Shown here: positions 6,582-14,933 of the stretch, in pieces
Layout of the letters: the number at the start of each line of letters is the position of its first letter
Numbering within the stretch: position 1 is the stretch's first letter
Assembly (NCBI GenBank): GCA_012974475.1
Contig: JAAXQD010000117.1
Location: 1 to 16,458 of the forward strand
Direction of reading: 5' to 3'
Length of the DNA stretch: 16,458 bases
Source: Desulfobacterales bacterium
GTDB lineage: Bacteria > Desulfobacterota > Desulfobacteria > Desulfobacterales > UBA11574
The notes under the pieces: generated by a model
The model's input: the letters and a program-made list of their open reading frames with translations, nothing else
Database searches by the model: none
Told to the model about the DNA's origin: nothing
Translations under genes and position numbers: made by a program

Positions 6582-6669
6582 TCCGGATAGGGGTGTTCTG
6601 ATTTTATCGCAGAACTGAGAGCATACCCTTTGAACCTGATACAGTTCGCACTGTCGTAGGGAAATCGGA
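6582..6669 (+). ncRNA. TPP riboswitch for thiD and the Nramp-like gene
   Basis: The thi-box is present on the plus strand: GGGGTGTTCTG, then AGAACTGAGAGCATACCC, TTGAACCTGATACAGTTCGC, and GTCGTAGGGAAATC. The P1 stem can form between TCCGGAT (near 6582-6588) and ATCGGA (6664-6669). The conserved CUGAGA and CCUGAUAC elements are intact. A weak hairpin follows, CGGAG (6666-6670) with CTCCG (6691-6695) and seven T, but it shares bases with P1, so it would not act as a simple TPP-triggered terminator. The gene it controls starts at 6786. Confidence 0.95.
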
Positions 6670-6785
6670 GAACCATGCATGACGTTTTTACTCCGCCATT
6701 TTTTTCATCGTTTTTCAATTCCCCTTATCGATATTGTGCTTTCGTGTTAAATTCTTGACGATCACACCGGATCAGGAGGTTTTTC

Positions 6786-7595
6786 ATGCGAGTCGCCCTT
6801 ACCATTGCGGGTTCCGACTCTTCGGGCGGTGCCGGAATCCAGGCGGATCTAAAAACATTTCAAGCCCATGGTGTTTTCGGTATGAGCGCCATCACCGCTG
6901 TAACCGTTCAGAATACTCAGAAAGTTTATGACATTCAGGAGATACAGCCAAAGATTGTGCACGATCAGATTATTTGCCTGTTTGATGACATAAAAATCCA
7001 TGCCGTGAAAATCGGAATGGTCTCGAGTATCGAGCTGATCCAGACCATCGCAAAGGCACTGACAGCTGTAAAACCGCCGCCGATCGTTGTCGATCCGGTG
7101 ATGATTTCAAAAAGTGGATATCGCTTGCTCAATCAAGATGCCCAGGATGCTTTGACACACTATCTTTTCCCCTTGGCTGAAGTCGTCACACCCAACATCT
7201 ACGAAGCTGAAGCGCTCATCGGCAGAAAAATTGCCACTGTGGATGATATGAAACGTGCGGCCCTTGACATCCTGAAGCTGGGCGCCAAAAAAGTGGTGGT
7301 CAAAGGGGGGCACCTTGAAGAAGACCGCGCCACTGACATCCTATTTGACGGTCTGGAATTCAAGGAGCTGAAAAGTCATTGGGTGAAAACCAAGAATACC
7401 CATGGCACGGGGTGCACATTTTCTTCGGCCATTGCAGCCAATATGGCATTGGGAAAAAGTTTTTTTGAAGCCGTAACCCTCTCCAAGACCTATATCACCG
7501 GTGCCATCGAACATTCGCTATCCATTGGGCAAGGCCATGGCCCCACACATCATTTTTTTGATTTATATGATAGAGCCGCATTAAACACTGAATGA
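6786..7595 (+). CDS. thiD: Hydroxymethylpyrimidine/phosphomethylpyrimidine kinase ThiD
   Basis: ThiD phosphorylates HMP and then HMP-phosphate to HMP-pyrophosphate, the pyrimidine half of thiamine, in the cytoplasm. The 269-aa length is normal. The N-terminal family motif AGSDSSGGAGIQADLKTF starts at residue 8, VVDPVM is at 101-106, and the catalytic anion-hole/cysteine motif NTHGTGC is at 204-210. The start has AGGAGG upstream at good spacing. The gene directly follows a TPP riboswitch and precedes an Nramp-like transporter by 33 bases. Together with the divergent importer it makes a salvage route: import the pyrimidine, then phosphorylate it. No ThiE domain is fused. Confidence 0.95.
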   Translation: MRVALTIAGSDSSGGAGIQADLKTFQAHGVFGMSAITAVTVQNTQKVYDIQEIQPKIVHDQIICLFDDIKIHAVKIGMVSSIELIQTIAKALTAVKPPPIVVDPVMISKSGYRLLNQDAQDALTHYLFPLAEVVTPNIYEAEALIGRKIATVDDMKRAALDILKLGAKKVVVKGGHLEEDRATDILFDGLEFKELKSHWVKTKNTHGTGCTFSSAIAANMALGKSFFEAVTLSKTYITGAIEHSLSIGQGHGPTHHFFDLYDRAALNTE

Positions 7596-7628
7596 GCGTT
7601 AACCGAGTTTTCCGAAAGTGGTTTTCAC

Positions 7629-8876
7629 ATGCAATCCCTAAACAACTCAGATCATCGTAAACCCTCCTTCTTTGGCCGATTTTTCCGGCAGATGGGGCCT
7701 GCTTGGGTTATCAGCGCGGTGGCCTGTGGGCCGGCCACCATGGCCAGTGTATCCATCGCCGGCGCCCATTACGGATACCAGTTGTTATGGGTCGTGGTTT
7801 TAAGCGCTCTTTTAGCCTTTGTGGTGCAATTCATGGCAGCAAAAGTAGGGCTGATCGGTGGAAAAGGGATTATTGCTATCGTGGAGGAGCGCTGGGGCAA
7901 CGTATGGGCCTGGATCTTGATGATCGATGCGCTTTTGGCGACCTGGCTGGCGGCTGCGGTGTTGATGAAGGCCCTTGTGGGTACCACCGGTCTTGTCACG
8001 GGGGTGCTCACGCCCTGGTGGTCTCTGATCTATGTGGTTCTGATCTTTTTCCTGGTCGGCGTGGGAGGGTACCGTTGGGTGGAAAGGGTCTGCAAGACCC
8101 TGGTGTGCATTGTGGTGGGCTGCTTTATTGTCACCGTGATCATGATAAAGCCGGACCTGAGCGGGATAACCAGAGGGCTTGTCCCTACGTTTACCGCTGG
8201 TTCCCAAGGCGCACTGATGATGGCCGGAATTATGGGCGGTGCCGTTCACGTTACCATCATCGCCATGCATACCTATAACGTAAACGCCCGAAACTGGGGA
8301 CCGGACGATATAGGTCTGGCTTGGACGGACACCTTTCTGTCCATGTTCTTAGCCTTCGGTATTTACAGTGTCAGCATATTTGTGGCGGCGGCCTCGGTTC
8401 TGCATCCCCAGGGAATCGAAGTCAAAACAGCCTTTGATCTGGCCCGGCCACTCAAACCGGTGTTGGGTGTTTATGCCCATGGTATCTTTCTGGCCGGTTT
8501 CTGGGCTGCCGTATTCTCCACGATCATGCCGACCTATCTGGCTGCCGGTTATTTCATTGCCGACAAAATGAAATGGACGATCAGCGTCCGCGATACCCGG
8601 TTCAAAGTTGTTGTTTTTTTGGGATGTCTGATTAGCCTTGTGGGACCGTTGGTAAAGGGCAGTTTTTTGATACTGCTGGTGGTCATGCTGGCCCTGGGTC
8701 TCTGCGGTACGCCCTTGGTGGTCTTTATTCTGCTTTTCTTGCTCAACCAGAAGGACTGGGCCGAAGAGCATTGCAACGGATGGCTGCTCAATCTCATCGG
8801 CGGTGCGGCCCTGTTGATTACGACATTGCTGGCCGTGCGCTTTATCCTGGCCAAAACCGGGGTCTGGTCCGGATAA
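7629..8876 (+). CDS. Nramp-fold transporter with altered metal-site motifs, in the TPP-controlled operon
   Basis: This 415-aa protein has about eleven hydrophobic segments and the Nramp (LeuT-like) layout. GPAWVISAVACGPATMASVS matches helix 1, followed by AGAHYGYQLLWVVVLSALLA, and helix 6 is AGIMGGAVHVTIIAMHTYN. The residues that bind metal in true Nramp proteins are changed: DPGN in helix 1 reads GPAT (34-37), and MPH in helix 6 reads HVT (207-209); the nearby helix-6 His is kept (H214). The protein is therefore unlikely to handle Mn or Fe in the usual way. It lies 33 bases after thiD and downstream of a TPP riboswitch, so a thiamine-related compound, or a cation needed with it, is the natural guess. 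Family membership is confident; substrate is unknown. Confidence 0.8.
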   Translation: MQSLNNSDHRKPSFFGRFFRQMGPAWVISAVACGPATMASVSIAGAHYGYQLLWVVVLSALLAFVVQFMAAKVGLIGGKGIIAIVEERWGNVWAWILMIDALLATWLAAAVLMKALVGTTGLVTGVLTPWWSLIYVVLIFFLVGVGGYRWVERVCKTLVCIVVGCFIVTVIMIKPDLSGITRGLVPTFTAGSQGALMMAGIMGGAVHVTIIAMHTYNVNARNWGPDDIGLAWTDTFLSMFLAFGIYSVSIFVAAASVLHPQGIEVKTAFDLARPLKPVLGVYAHGIFLAGFWAAVFSTIMPTYLAAGYFIADKMKWTISVRDTRFKVVVFLGCLISLVGPLVKGSFLILLVVMLALGLCGTPLVVFILLFLLNQKDWAEEHCNGWLLNLIGGAALLITTLLAVRFILAKTGVWSG

Positions 8877-8878
8877 GC

Positions 8879-8967
8879 CGAAGCTACCCCATCTTCAGCG
8901 TTGCCAAGGGTTCGCAGTAGCATACTGCAGCATCACCCTTGGACGCCTTGAATCTGGGGCATCTTCG
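8879..8967. repeat. Palindromic hairpin downstream of the Nramp-like gene
   Basis: Nested arms pair in order: CGAAG (8879) with CTTCG (8963), CCCCA (8887) with TGGGG (8955), GCG (8898) with CGC (8944), CCAAGGGT (8904-8911) with ACCCTTGG (8935-8942), and GCAGTA (8914-8919) with TACTGC (8923-8928). No long T-run follows, although CTTTT comes soon after. It begins two bases after the stop codon. It could end transcription of the thiD operon, protect its 3' end, or be a dispersed REP-like repeat. Confidence 0.65.
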
Positions 8968-9028
8968 ACTTTTGCTCAATTAGGGTGCAATAATTTAAGA
9001 GAAAAGGGAAAGTTGTGAATAGGGAATA

Positions 9029-9574
9029 ATGGACACCATCGAAGAATATATGGACCGGCGAACCCTCATCGCAGGAGACGTCAACTCCGGTAAGACCGGC
9101 CGAACGATGAAGATACTGCAATGCTTCTTAAGGGAAGGGTCTGGGAAAAATATCGCAGTACTCGACCTTGCCCCGGATTCCGTACGCGGCGTCGGCGGGA
9201 AAATGGAACCGCCGCCGGATGAACCGCTAGTCTATTTAACGACATCCATCTCAGCGCCCCGTCTTACCGGCAGAAACGAAAATCATATCCGGCAGCTGGC
9301 CGAAAATAATTCAACGGCCATCGAAAAACTCTTCGTAAAATTATATCAGCAAAAAAGAGCGATCCTGTTTGTCAACGACGCGACGCTATACCTTCAGGCC
9401 GGACATTTTCAGCGATTTGTGGAGATTCTCGACACCGCTTCCACACAGATCATCAATGCCTATTACGGAAATACATTCGCTGATTCCAAACTCACTCAAC
9501 GAGAAAAAAACCGGACGGAAGATTTGATGAAAATCTGCGACAAAGTCATCAAAATGCCCTGTCGAACACCTTAA
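9029..9574 (+). CDS. Small P-loop NTPase-like protein, function unknown
   Basis: This 181-aa protein has a Walker A motif close to its start, GDVNSGKT (residues 16-23), followed by a helix and a strand NIAVLDLAP (41-49). A hydrophobic strand ending in Asp, AILFVND (111-117), could be Walker B. It has no signal peptide or membrane segment. Six Lys/Arg-rich patches are scattered with no clear second domain, and there is no guanine-specificity motif (NKxD) that I can see. AGGG stands five bases ahead of the ATG. It is separated from the thiD operon by a palindrome and is probably its own unit. I do not recognise the family; nucleotide binding is likely, substrate and role are open. Confidence 0.6.
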   Translation: MDTIEEYMDRRTLIAGDVNSGKTGRTMKILQCFLREGSGKNIAVLDLAPDSVRGVGGKMEPPPDEPLVYLTTSISAPRLTGRNENHIRQLAENNSTAIEKLFVKLYQQKRAILFVNDATLYLQAGHFQRFVEILDTASTQIINAYYGNTFADSKLTQREKNRTEDLMKICDKVIKMPCRTP

Positions 9575-9780
9575 AATGGATATGGATTTTTTCAGATTAT
9601 TGCCGGCATCCGGCGTAAGCTTTAGAAGTGTCCAAATGGGGTGGGTGCCAATGAAGGGAATTTGCTCAATGTCGGATAGGTAATGAACTCTTTAGTATAT
9701 TTTGATATAAAATGAGTTTGCGAAACCGGAAAATTTAGTCTGATAAAACTTTTTTGCGGCCTATTTAGAGAGGAGAATCA

Positions 9781-10080
9781 ATGAATTCCAAGCCATTTTC
9801 ACGTAAAAAGATAGCCGTCCGTTTACTTTATACCATACTGTTTCTGATTGTATTTGAGATTGTTAAAATTATCATACAGGTTTCTGTTATATTTCAATAT
9901 GTTTACTTGCTTATTTCAAAAACCAGCAACAATCCAATCAGAAATTTTTCAAACAAGGTGTCTGTTTATGCGTACAGGGTTCTCCGGTATGTTACTTTGA
10001 ATGAAAATGAAAAACCCTTTCCCTTTAATAATTTCCCAAAGGAAATCGAGTTGCCGGACAAGGAAGTTTTTTTTGAGTGA
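9781..10080 (+). CDS. DUF4389 membrane protein
   Basis: This 99-aa inner-membrane protein has a positively charged start and one long or two adjoining hydrophobic segments (about residues 12-46: LLYTILFLIVFEIVKIII then VSVIFQYVYLL). A soluble tail contains VLRYVTLNENEKPFPFNNFP. That ending (RYVT.N..EKPFPF) and the LLYT.LF start are typical of DUF4389. The function of the family is not known. A GAGAGGAGA ribosome site precedes the ATG. The gene is convergent with coaD, whose stop lies only five bases away, leaving no room for separate terminators. Confidence 0.7.
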   Translation: MNSKPFSRKKIAVRLLYTILFLIVFEIVKIIIQVSVIFQYVYLLISKTSNNPIRNFSNKVSVYAYRVLRYVTLNENEKPFPFNNFPKEIELPDKEVFFE

Positions 10081-10085
10081 TGTGT

Positions 10086-10574
10086 CTATCTAGTACGTTT
10101 GAACTTTTTCTTCAATTTCTCGTTGACAATGGGCGGCACCATGCCTTTAATATCACCGCCAAACTGTGCAGCCTCCTTTATTATTGACGAGCTGGTGAAG
10201 ATCCATCGCAAGCTTGTCATCAGGAAGACGGTCTGAACTTCTCTGTTTAGCTTGCGGTTCATGAGCGCTAGCTGAAATTCATATTCAAAATCAGAGACAG
10301 CGCGCATCCCCCGCAGTATGGCAATCGAATCTTTCTTGGCCGCATAATCCACAAGGAGCCCGTCAAACGTTCCCACTTCAATATTGGGATATTCTTCAAA
10401 GCTTGACTCCAGCATCTCTATCCGCTCTTCGACGGTGAAGAGAAAATCTTTTCCCGGGTTGCTCAAGATGGCGACAATAATTTTGTCAAAGAGTCTGAGT
10501 CCTCTTTGCGCAATATCAACATGACCGTTTGTAACAGGATCGAAAGACCCCGGATATATGGCAATTTTTTGCAT
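10086..10574 (-). CDS. coaD: Phosphopantetheine adenylyltransferase CoaD
   Basis: CoaD joins AMP to 4'-phosphopantetheine to give dephospho-CoA, the penultimate step of coenzyme A synthesis. The 162-aa length is typical. The nucleotidyltransferase signature lies at the N-terminus, IYPGSFDPVTNGHVDI, and the second motif is TSSSIIKEAAQFGGD near residues 126-140. ILRGMRAVSDFEYEFQLA, another CoaD hallmark, is intact. The ATG at 10574 is preferred over an in-frame TTG just before it because GGAAG is then at usable spacing. It is the last gene of the leftward run, about 130 bases after rsmD; rsmD-coaD adjacency is common in bacteria. Assignment is firm. Confidence 0.95.
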   Translation of the reverse strand: MQKIAIYPGSFDPVTNGHVDIAQRGLRLFDKIIVAILSNPGKDFLFTVEERIEMLESSFEEYPNIEVGTFDGLLVDYAAKKDSIAILRGMRAVSDFEYEFQLALMNRKLNREVQTVFLMTSLRWIFTSSSIIKEAAQFGGDIKGMVPPIVNEKLKKKFKRTR

Positions 10575-10703
10575 CAATTATCTTCCTTCTCCGGTGTGAT
10601 GTATAGCCCCAATTGTACAGAAGCGTAAGCCCAAGGCTGTCTGTTTAGTTGTTATCCGCTAGGCGAATGTCAGACGGACAGTGACGATTTTTAAAAAAGT
10701 TTC

Positions 10704-11264
10704 TCATATCACATAATTTAAGAATGAAACAAGGGTTTTCCCGTATCGTCTCTGATCTGTGAGTTCAAATGCCAAAAGATCCGTGGGAATAGGTTCCAAA
10801 GAAGCGTGTTCGACAACGATGCAGGACCCATTTTTCAAAGATTTGCTTTGATCCAAATTAAAAAGGGTCGGTTTTAGCAAATTTTGGTGGTAAGGAGGGT
10901 CTATAAATACAAGGCCAAAGACGGTTTTCACCGCTTTTAAGCAATTTAAATTCTTTTCGATGTTCCATTTAACAATGTTGGCCCGGTCATCGAGGGCACA
11001 CGATTCGACATTGCGCCGTATCACCGATAAAGATCCTCTGCTGTTGTCCACAAACACGGCTGATTCAGCCCCGCGGCTCAGGGCCTCGATACCCAAAGCC
11101 CCTGTTCCGGCAAACAGGTCCAGAACAATCGTTCCCGGAACTCGATGGGAAAGGATATTAAACATCGATTCTCGCGTTCGGTCTGCCGTGGGCCGGATGG
11201 TTTTACCTCGGACCGAGTAAAGCTTCTTTCCTTTAAATTCGCCTGCGATGATTCTCAATCCCAT
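10704..11264 (-). CDS. rsmD: 16S rRNA m2G966 methyltransferase RsmD
   Basis: RsmD methylates G966 of 16S rRNA on the small subunit, using S-adenosylmethionine. The 186-aa protein begins with the family start MGLRIIAGEFKGKKL and RPTADRTRESMFNIL (24-38). The SAM-binding motif is DLFAGTGALGIEALSRGA (49-66), and the catalytic motif DPPY is at 122-125. All expected motifs are intact and the length is normal. The gene starts 15 bases after the ntrX-like stop, so it is probably in the same operon, with a GAAAGAG ribosome site. The regulator-to-methyltransferase linkage is most likely positional rather than functional. Confidence 0.95.
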   Translation of the reverse strand: MGLRIIAGEFKGKKLYSVRGKTIRPTADRTRESMFNILSHRVPGTIVLDLFAGTGALGIEALSRGAESAVFVDNSRGSLSVIRRNVESCALDDRANIVKWNIEKNLNCLKAVKTVFGLVFIDPPYHQNLLKPTLFNLDQSKSLKNGSCIVVEHASLEPIPTDLLAFELTDQRRYGKTLVSFLNYVI

Positions 11265-11279
11265 ATCTCTTTCGTATGT

Positions 11280-12662
11280 TCAGTCTTTCGTCTCCTGTTT
11301 CACGGATAGTTTCAGGGTTTTGAGCCGTTTATTCAAATAATTCTTCTCAACCCCCATGGATTTAGCGGTTTTGGGGATATTGTTATGGTTTTGCATCAGC
11401 TTTCTTTTTATAAATTCTCTTTCAAAAGTTATTTTGGCGTCTTTAAAAGAATCGCTTAAAAAAAGCTGTGCTTCAATCGATGCTGTTTCGTCTCTTGAAT
11501 TGGGGTTATAGGGCGCAGGGATCTCTGTTTGATCGACGACTTCTTTTCCAACCATAATGGCCAGACGCTCAACCAAATTTTTCAACTCCCTGACATTGCC
11601 AGGCCATGGATATTTGCACAACAGATCAAGTGCCTCCTGAGTTATATCTTTCTTTTTACTCCGATTCTTTTGGGCACATTCGTTTAAAAAAATTTCTACC
11701 AACTGGGGAATATCCTCAAAACGATTTCTTAAGGGTGGCACCTCTATGGGGATCACATTCAGCCGGTAGTAAATATCTTCTCTGAAGGTACCCTTTTCGA
11801 TCTCTTTTTCAAGATCTTTATTGGTTGATGCAATGACCCGAACATCAACACTCAATGTTCTACTGCCACCGACCCGCTGAAACTGCTGTTCTTGAAGAAC
11901 CCGAAGAATCTTTGACTGAGTTTTTAAACTCATGTCACCAATCTCATCAAAAAAAATCGTGCCTTTATTGGCCAGTTCGAATTTCCCGATCTTTTTTGCC
12001 ATGGAGCTGGAAAACGCCCCCTTTTCTTGGCCAAACAGTTCACTTTCAATGAGTTCTTCCGAAATTGCAGCACAGTGAACATCAATTAGGGGATACTCTG
12101 CTCTGGAGCTGAGCTGGTGTATGGTGCGTGCAACCAGTTCCTTGCCGGTTCCATTCTCCCCCGTGATCAATATCCATGCCTCTGTCGGTGCTGAAATGGC
12201 GATCTGTTTTTTCAATGCGGCAATGGGGGGGCTGTTTCCGGTAATGGAGTTTTTTTCTAAAGTCTTTTTGCGCAGATATCTGTTTTCTTCCTCCAGTCGT
12301 CTGAAATTTAATGCGTTATTGATCGACACAATGACTTTGTCGATGGAGAGTGGTTTTTCGATTAAGTCGAATGCACCTAGTTTTGTGGCTTTTACAGCAG
12401 TTTCTATATTTCCGTGTCCGGATATGATGATGACCTGTATGTGCGGATTGTCCTTCTTTATCTCTTTTAATGTTTCAATACCATCGATACCCGGCATCCA
12501 AATATCGAGCAACACGAGATCCGGCGATTCGGTATCAACGATCTTCAATGCCTCATATCCATTGGCGGCAGTTGTGACCCCAAAGCCTTCATCTGAAAGG
12601 AGCCCACCTAAAGACTGAAGTATGGAAGGCTCGTCATCTACAATTAAAATAGAAGGAAACAT
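11280..12662 (-). CDS. ntrX: NtrX-like response regulator with altered sigma-54 contact loop
   Basis: This 460-aa regulator has a receiver domain (about 1-120, phosphoacceptor D53, K103), an AAA+ domain (about 140-375) and a Fis-type HTH (about 415-455). AAA+ motifs are Walker A GENGTGKE (168-175), Walker B FFDE (237-240), and arginine fingers R294 and R300 in FREDIYYRL. The sigma-54 contact loop, normally GAFTGA, reads GAFSSS at 215-220, so three of six residues differ. It may thus not activate sigma-54 polymerase and may instead act as a repressor or sigma-70 regulator, as proposed for some NtrX proteins. It follows ntrY by 22 bases with an AAGGAG site and is the probable partner of that kinase. 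NtrX identity rests on gene order and domain content. Confidence 0.85.
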   Translation of the reverse strand: MFPSILIVDDEPSILQSLGGLLSDEGFGVTTAANGYEALKIVDTESPDLVLLDIWMPGIDGIETLKEIKKDNPHIQVIIISGHGNIETAVKATKLGAFDLIEKPLSIDKVIVSINNALNFRRLEEENRYLRKKTLEKNSITGNSPPIAALKKQIAISAPTEAWILITGENGTGKELVARTIHQLSSRAEYPLIDVHCAAISEELIESELFGQEKGAFSSSMAKKIGKFELANKGTIFFDEIGDMSLKTQSKILRVLQEQQFQRVGGSRTLSVDVRVIASTNKDLEKEIEKGTFREDIYYRLNVIPIEVPPLRNRFEDIPQLVEIFLNECAQKNRSKKKDITQEALDLLCKYPWPGNVRELKNLVERLAIMVGKEVVDQTEIPAPYNPNSRDETASIEAQLFLSDSFKDAKITFEREFIKRKLMQNHNNIPKTAKSMGVEKNYLNKRLKTLKLSVKQETKD

Positions 12663-12684
12663 ATTTTAGCTCCTTGGTTGTTAA

Positions 12685-14919
12685 TTACACGGGCAAATCG
12701 ATAACAAATTTGGCGCCCTTGGGCTTGTTATCCTGAACACGTATCATTCCGTTATGATCCGTAATAATACTGCTTACGATGGTAAGTCCTAAACCCATCC
12801 CGGCTTTTTTCGTTGAAAAATATGGCTCAAAAAGGCGTGTCTTATCGATATCGGAAATGCCCACCCCATCGTCAGCAACTTCTAATCGAACGATTTTCAG
12901 AATTGGATCATGGGTGAGTATTATTAAAATATTCCCTTCATTCCTTATGGAACCGATGGCATTATCGACAAGATTGATCATCGCCTGCTTTATTTGCTGA
13001 CGGTCAAGGTTAAGGCGGGGAATATCCTCTGTAATATTGAAATTAAAATTGATCTTCTTATGCCCCTCCTTGTATAATGCCAGTGTCTCTTCAATGATTG
13101 GCGGTAAATTACAGGGCTTTGGATTTGCCGTGGGGAATCTTGCAAACAAAGAAAATTCGTCCACAAGATTCCGTATGAGTTCCACATGATCTGTAATGGT
13201 CTGCGTACACTCATCGAAAACCGGCTGTTTGATCTGATCCGAATACTTTCGTTTAAGGCGTTGGGCTGAAAGCGATATGGGGGTTAATGGATTCTTAACT
13301 TCATGGGCAATCCTTCTTGCAACCTCGCGCCATGCGGCCATACGCTGAGCCTTTTCAAGCTCGGTCAGGTCATCGAACACCATCACGATACCCATATGCT
13401 GTCCCATGTCGTCTTTAAGGGCGTTTATATGCATCAAAAAACTCATGGGACGTCCGTCTATGGCAAGCTTTAACGGCAATCTAACCGCATCATTTCGTGA
13501 CGTTTTCAGCTGCTCCATAACTTCTTCAGCCAGATCCAGCATCTCTCCGCTAAGAATTTTTTTATAACTTTTCTTGATAATATCTTCAGATTTGAGATTC
13601 AGCATCTTTTCAGCCGACTTGTTCATGGTTGAAATGAAACCGCCGGCGTCCAGTGTTATAACACCGGCGGACACGTTTTTCAGTACGATCTCCATGTATT
13701 GCCGTCTTTTTTCAATCTCGACGTTCTGGTCTCGAAGCAGACGGGCAGAAAGCTCAAGTTGATCCCTGCCGATCCGCAAATCTTTGGTCATTTTGTTAAA
13801 AGAGTTGACCAGACTCCCGATTTCATCATCCGCCACCATCTCGATGCTGAAACTCAAATCTCCTTCGGCCACCTTACGGGTTCCTTCAGCAAGCTCCCTG
13901 ATGGGTATGGTAATGGTTTTGGCAAGATAGAAGCCGAACCATACCGCACAAAATACCACCAGTAACGCCACGATGGAGAGGGTTATGTAGTAGGTAATCT
14001 GAATCGGTTTTTTAAGAAGTTTTATCTGCTGGTATTCTTCATAACCCCTTGAAATTGATGCCATGTTTTCTGCGAGATCCGGTGGCATCAGATTGGCCAG
14101 CGCCACAAAGGCCTCTGCAGCTGGAGGCGCTACGCCAAAGGGGATGGTTCCGATGGTTCTGATGAGCTCGCCGGAGGATATCCTTTCGGAAACGGTCCTG
14201 ACACTATTCAGCGGTATATTTTTTTTGAGGTCGTCAGAGGAAATCACCGCAAAGGGCTTATCTTCCAATCCCGGGGCAAGGGCAAATGTCAGACGATCCG
14301 CATTCGCTGTATAGATTTCTACCGCATTCAAATTAAACTCACGCTGGACGATTTGTATATAGCGGAAAAGGGCTTTTTTGTTTTTGGGATCTAAAAGCTT
14401 CTTCGCTTCTATCTGATACGACATTCTTTCCATAAAGAAGCTGCTGGTCTCTTCAGCATGCCAATATAAACTTCGTCCCACACGCAATGAATTTTCGAGG
14501 GCCTGCTCTACAGGAACGTTAAACCAGAATTCAATGCTGGTGGTAATAAAATTTATGGAAAAGAAAAAAAGAACAATGGTCGGCAACAGTGAAAGCGTAA
14601 TAAAAGCCACGACAAGTTTTGTTCGAAGCTTTGCCCCCATCACCTTTCGTTTTCTGTCATAAAGCAGTTTTACCAGATTTCTGAAGACAAGAAAGATCAA
14701 CAAAATGAGCAAGAGTAGATTGATGTTTATCAGAATAAACATCAGAATGGTATTGGAAACGGGGATGCCGGCACCAAAGTGCATGATTCGGTTCTCGGCA
14801 AAAGTGAGTAGTGCAATTACAGCAATGATGACAACACTGATAATGACTTCGCGCTTTCGCCGGTTCCGCTCTTCTTTCGAGATATAGGATGCTAACTTTT
14901 TATATCTGTTGTTACTCAT
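12685..14919 (-). CDS. ntrY: NtrY-like membrane sensor histidine kinase
   Basis: A 744-aa kinase that should phosphorylate the downstream NtrX-like regulator. The start is placed at ATG 14919; a TTG-initiated form 14 codons longer would overlap the DUF4390 gene. The N-terminus carries helices at about 24-42, 56-80 and 101-125, an extracytoplasmic region (about 130-305), and another helix at 308-332. HAMP follows (about 333-385), then a PAS domain (about 405-520), HisKA with H539 in HEVKNPLTPI, and HATPase with NLVDNAIGSI (649-658), DDGVGI (683-688) and GMGLGL (707-712). All catalytic boxes are intact. Topology, PAS and the linked regulator match NtrY. The signal sensed is unknown. No strong ribosome site precedes the start, so coupling to DUF4390 is plausible. 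Confidence 0.9.
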   Translation of the reverse strand: MSNNRYKKLASYISKEERNRRKREVIISVVIIAVIALLTFAENRIMHFGAGIPVSNTILMFILININLLLLILLIFLVFRNLVKLLYDRKRKVMGAKLRTKLVVAFITLSLLPTIVLFFFSINFITTSIEFWFNVPVEQALENSLRVGRSLYWHAEETSSFFMERMSYQIEAKKLLDPKNKKALFRYIQIVQREFNLNAVEIYTANADRLTFALAPGLEDKPFAVISSDDLKKNIPLNSVRTVSERISSGELIRTIGTIPFGVAPPAAEAFVALANLMPPDLAENMASISRGYEEYQQIKLLKKPIQITYYITLSIVALLVVFCAVWFGFYLAKTITIPIRELAEGTRKVAEGDLSFSIEMVADDEIGSLVNSFNKMTKDLRIGRDQLELSARLLRDQNVEIEKRRQYMEIVLKNVSAGVITLDAGGFISTMNKSAEKMLNLKSEDIIKKSYKKILSGEMLDLAEEVMEQLKTSRNDAVRLPLKLAIDGRPMSFLMHINALKDDMGQHMGIVMVFDDLTELEKAQRMAAWREVARRIAHEVKNPLTPISLSAQRLKRKYSDQIKQPVFDECTQTITDHVELIRNLVDEFSLFARFPTANPKPCNLPPIIEETLALYKEGHKKINFNFNITEDIPRLNLDRQQIKQAMINLVDNAIGSIRNEGNILIILTHDPILKIVRLEVADDGVGISDIDKTRLFEPYFSTKKAGMGLGLTIVSSIITDHNGMIRVQDNKPKGAKFVIDLPV

Positions 14920-14933
14920 AATAACCGATTGTT

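Noticed and set aside
6666..6705. TPP-induced terminator after the rightward riboswitch
   Set aside because: The five-base stem reuses P1 bases, so ligand binding would oppose it; too weak to list as a terminator.
7703..8278. Alternative-frame ORFs within the Nramp-like gene on both strands
   Set aside because: These are shadows of a GC-rich membrane gene; they lack starts with ribosome sites and have low-complexity composition.
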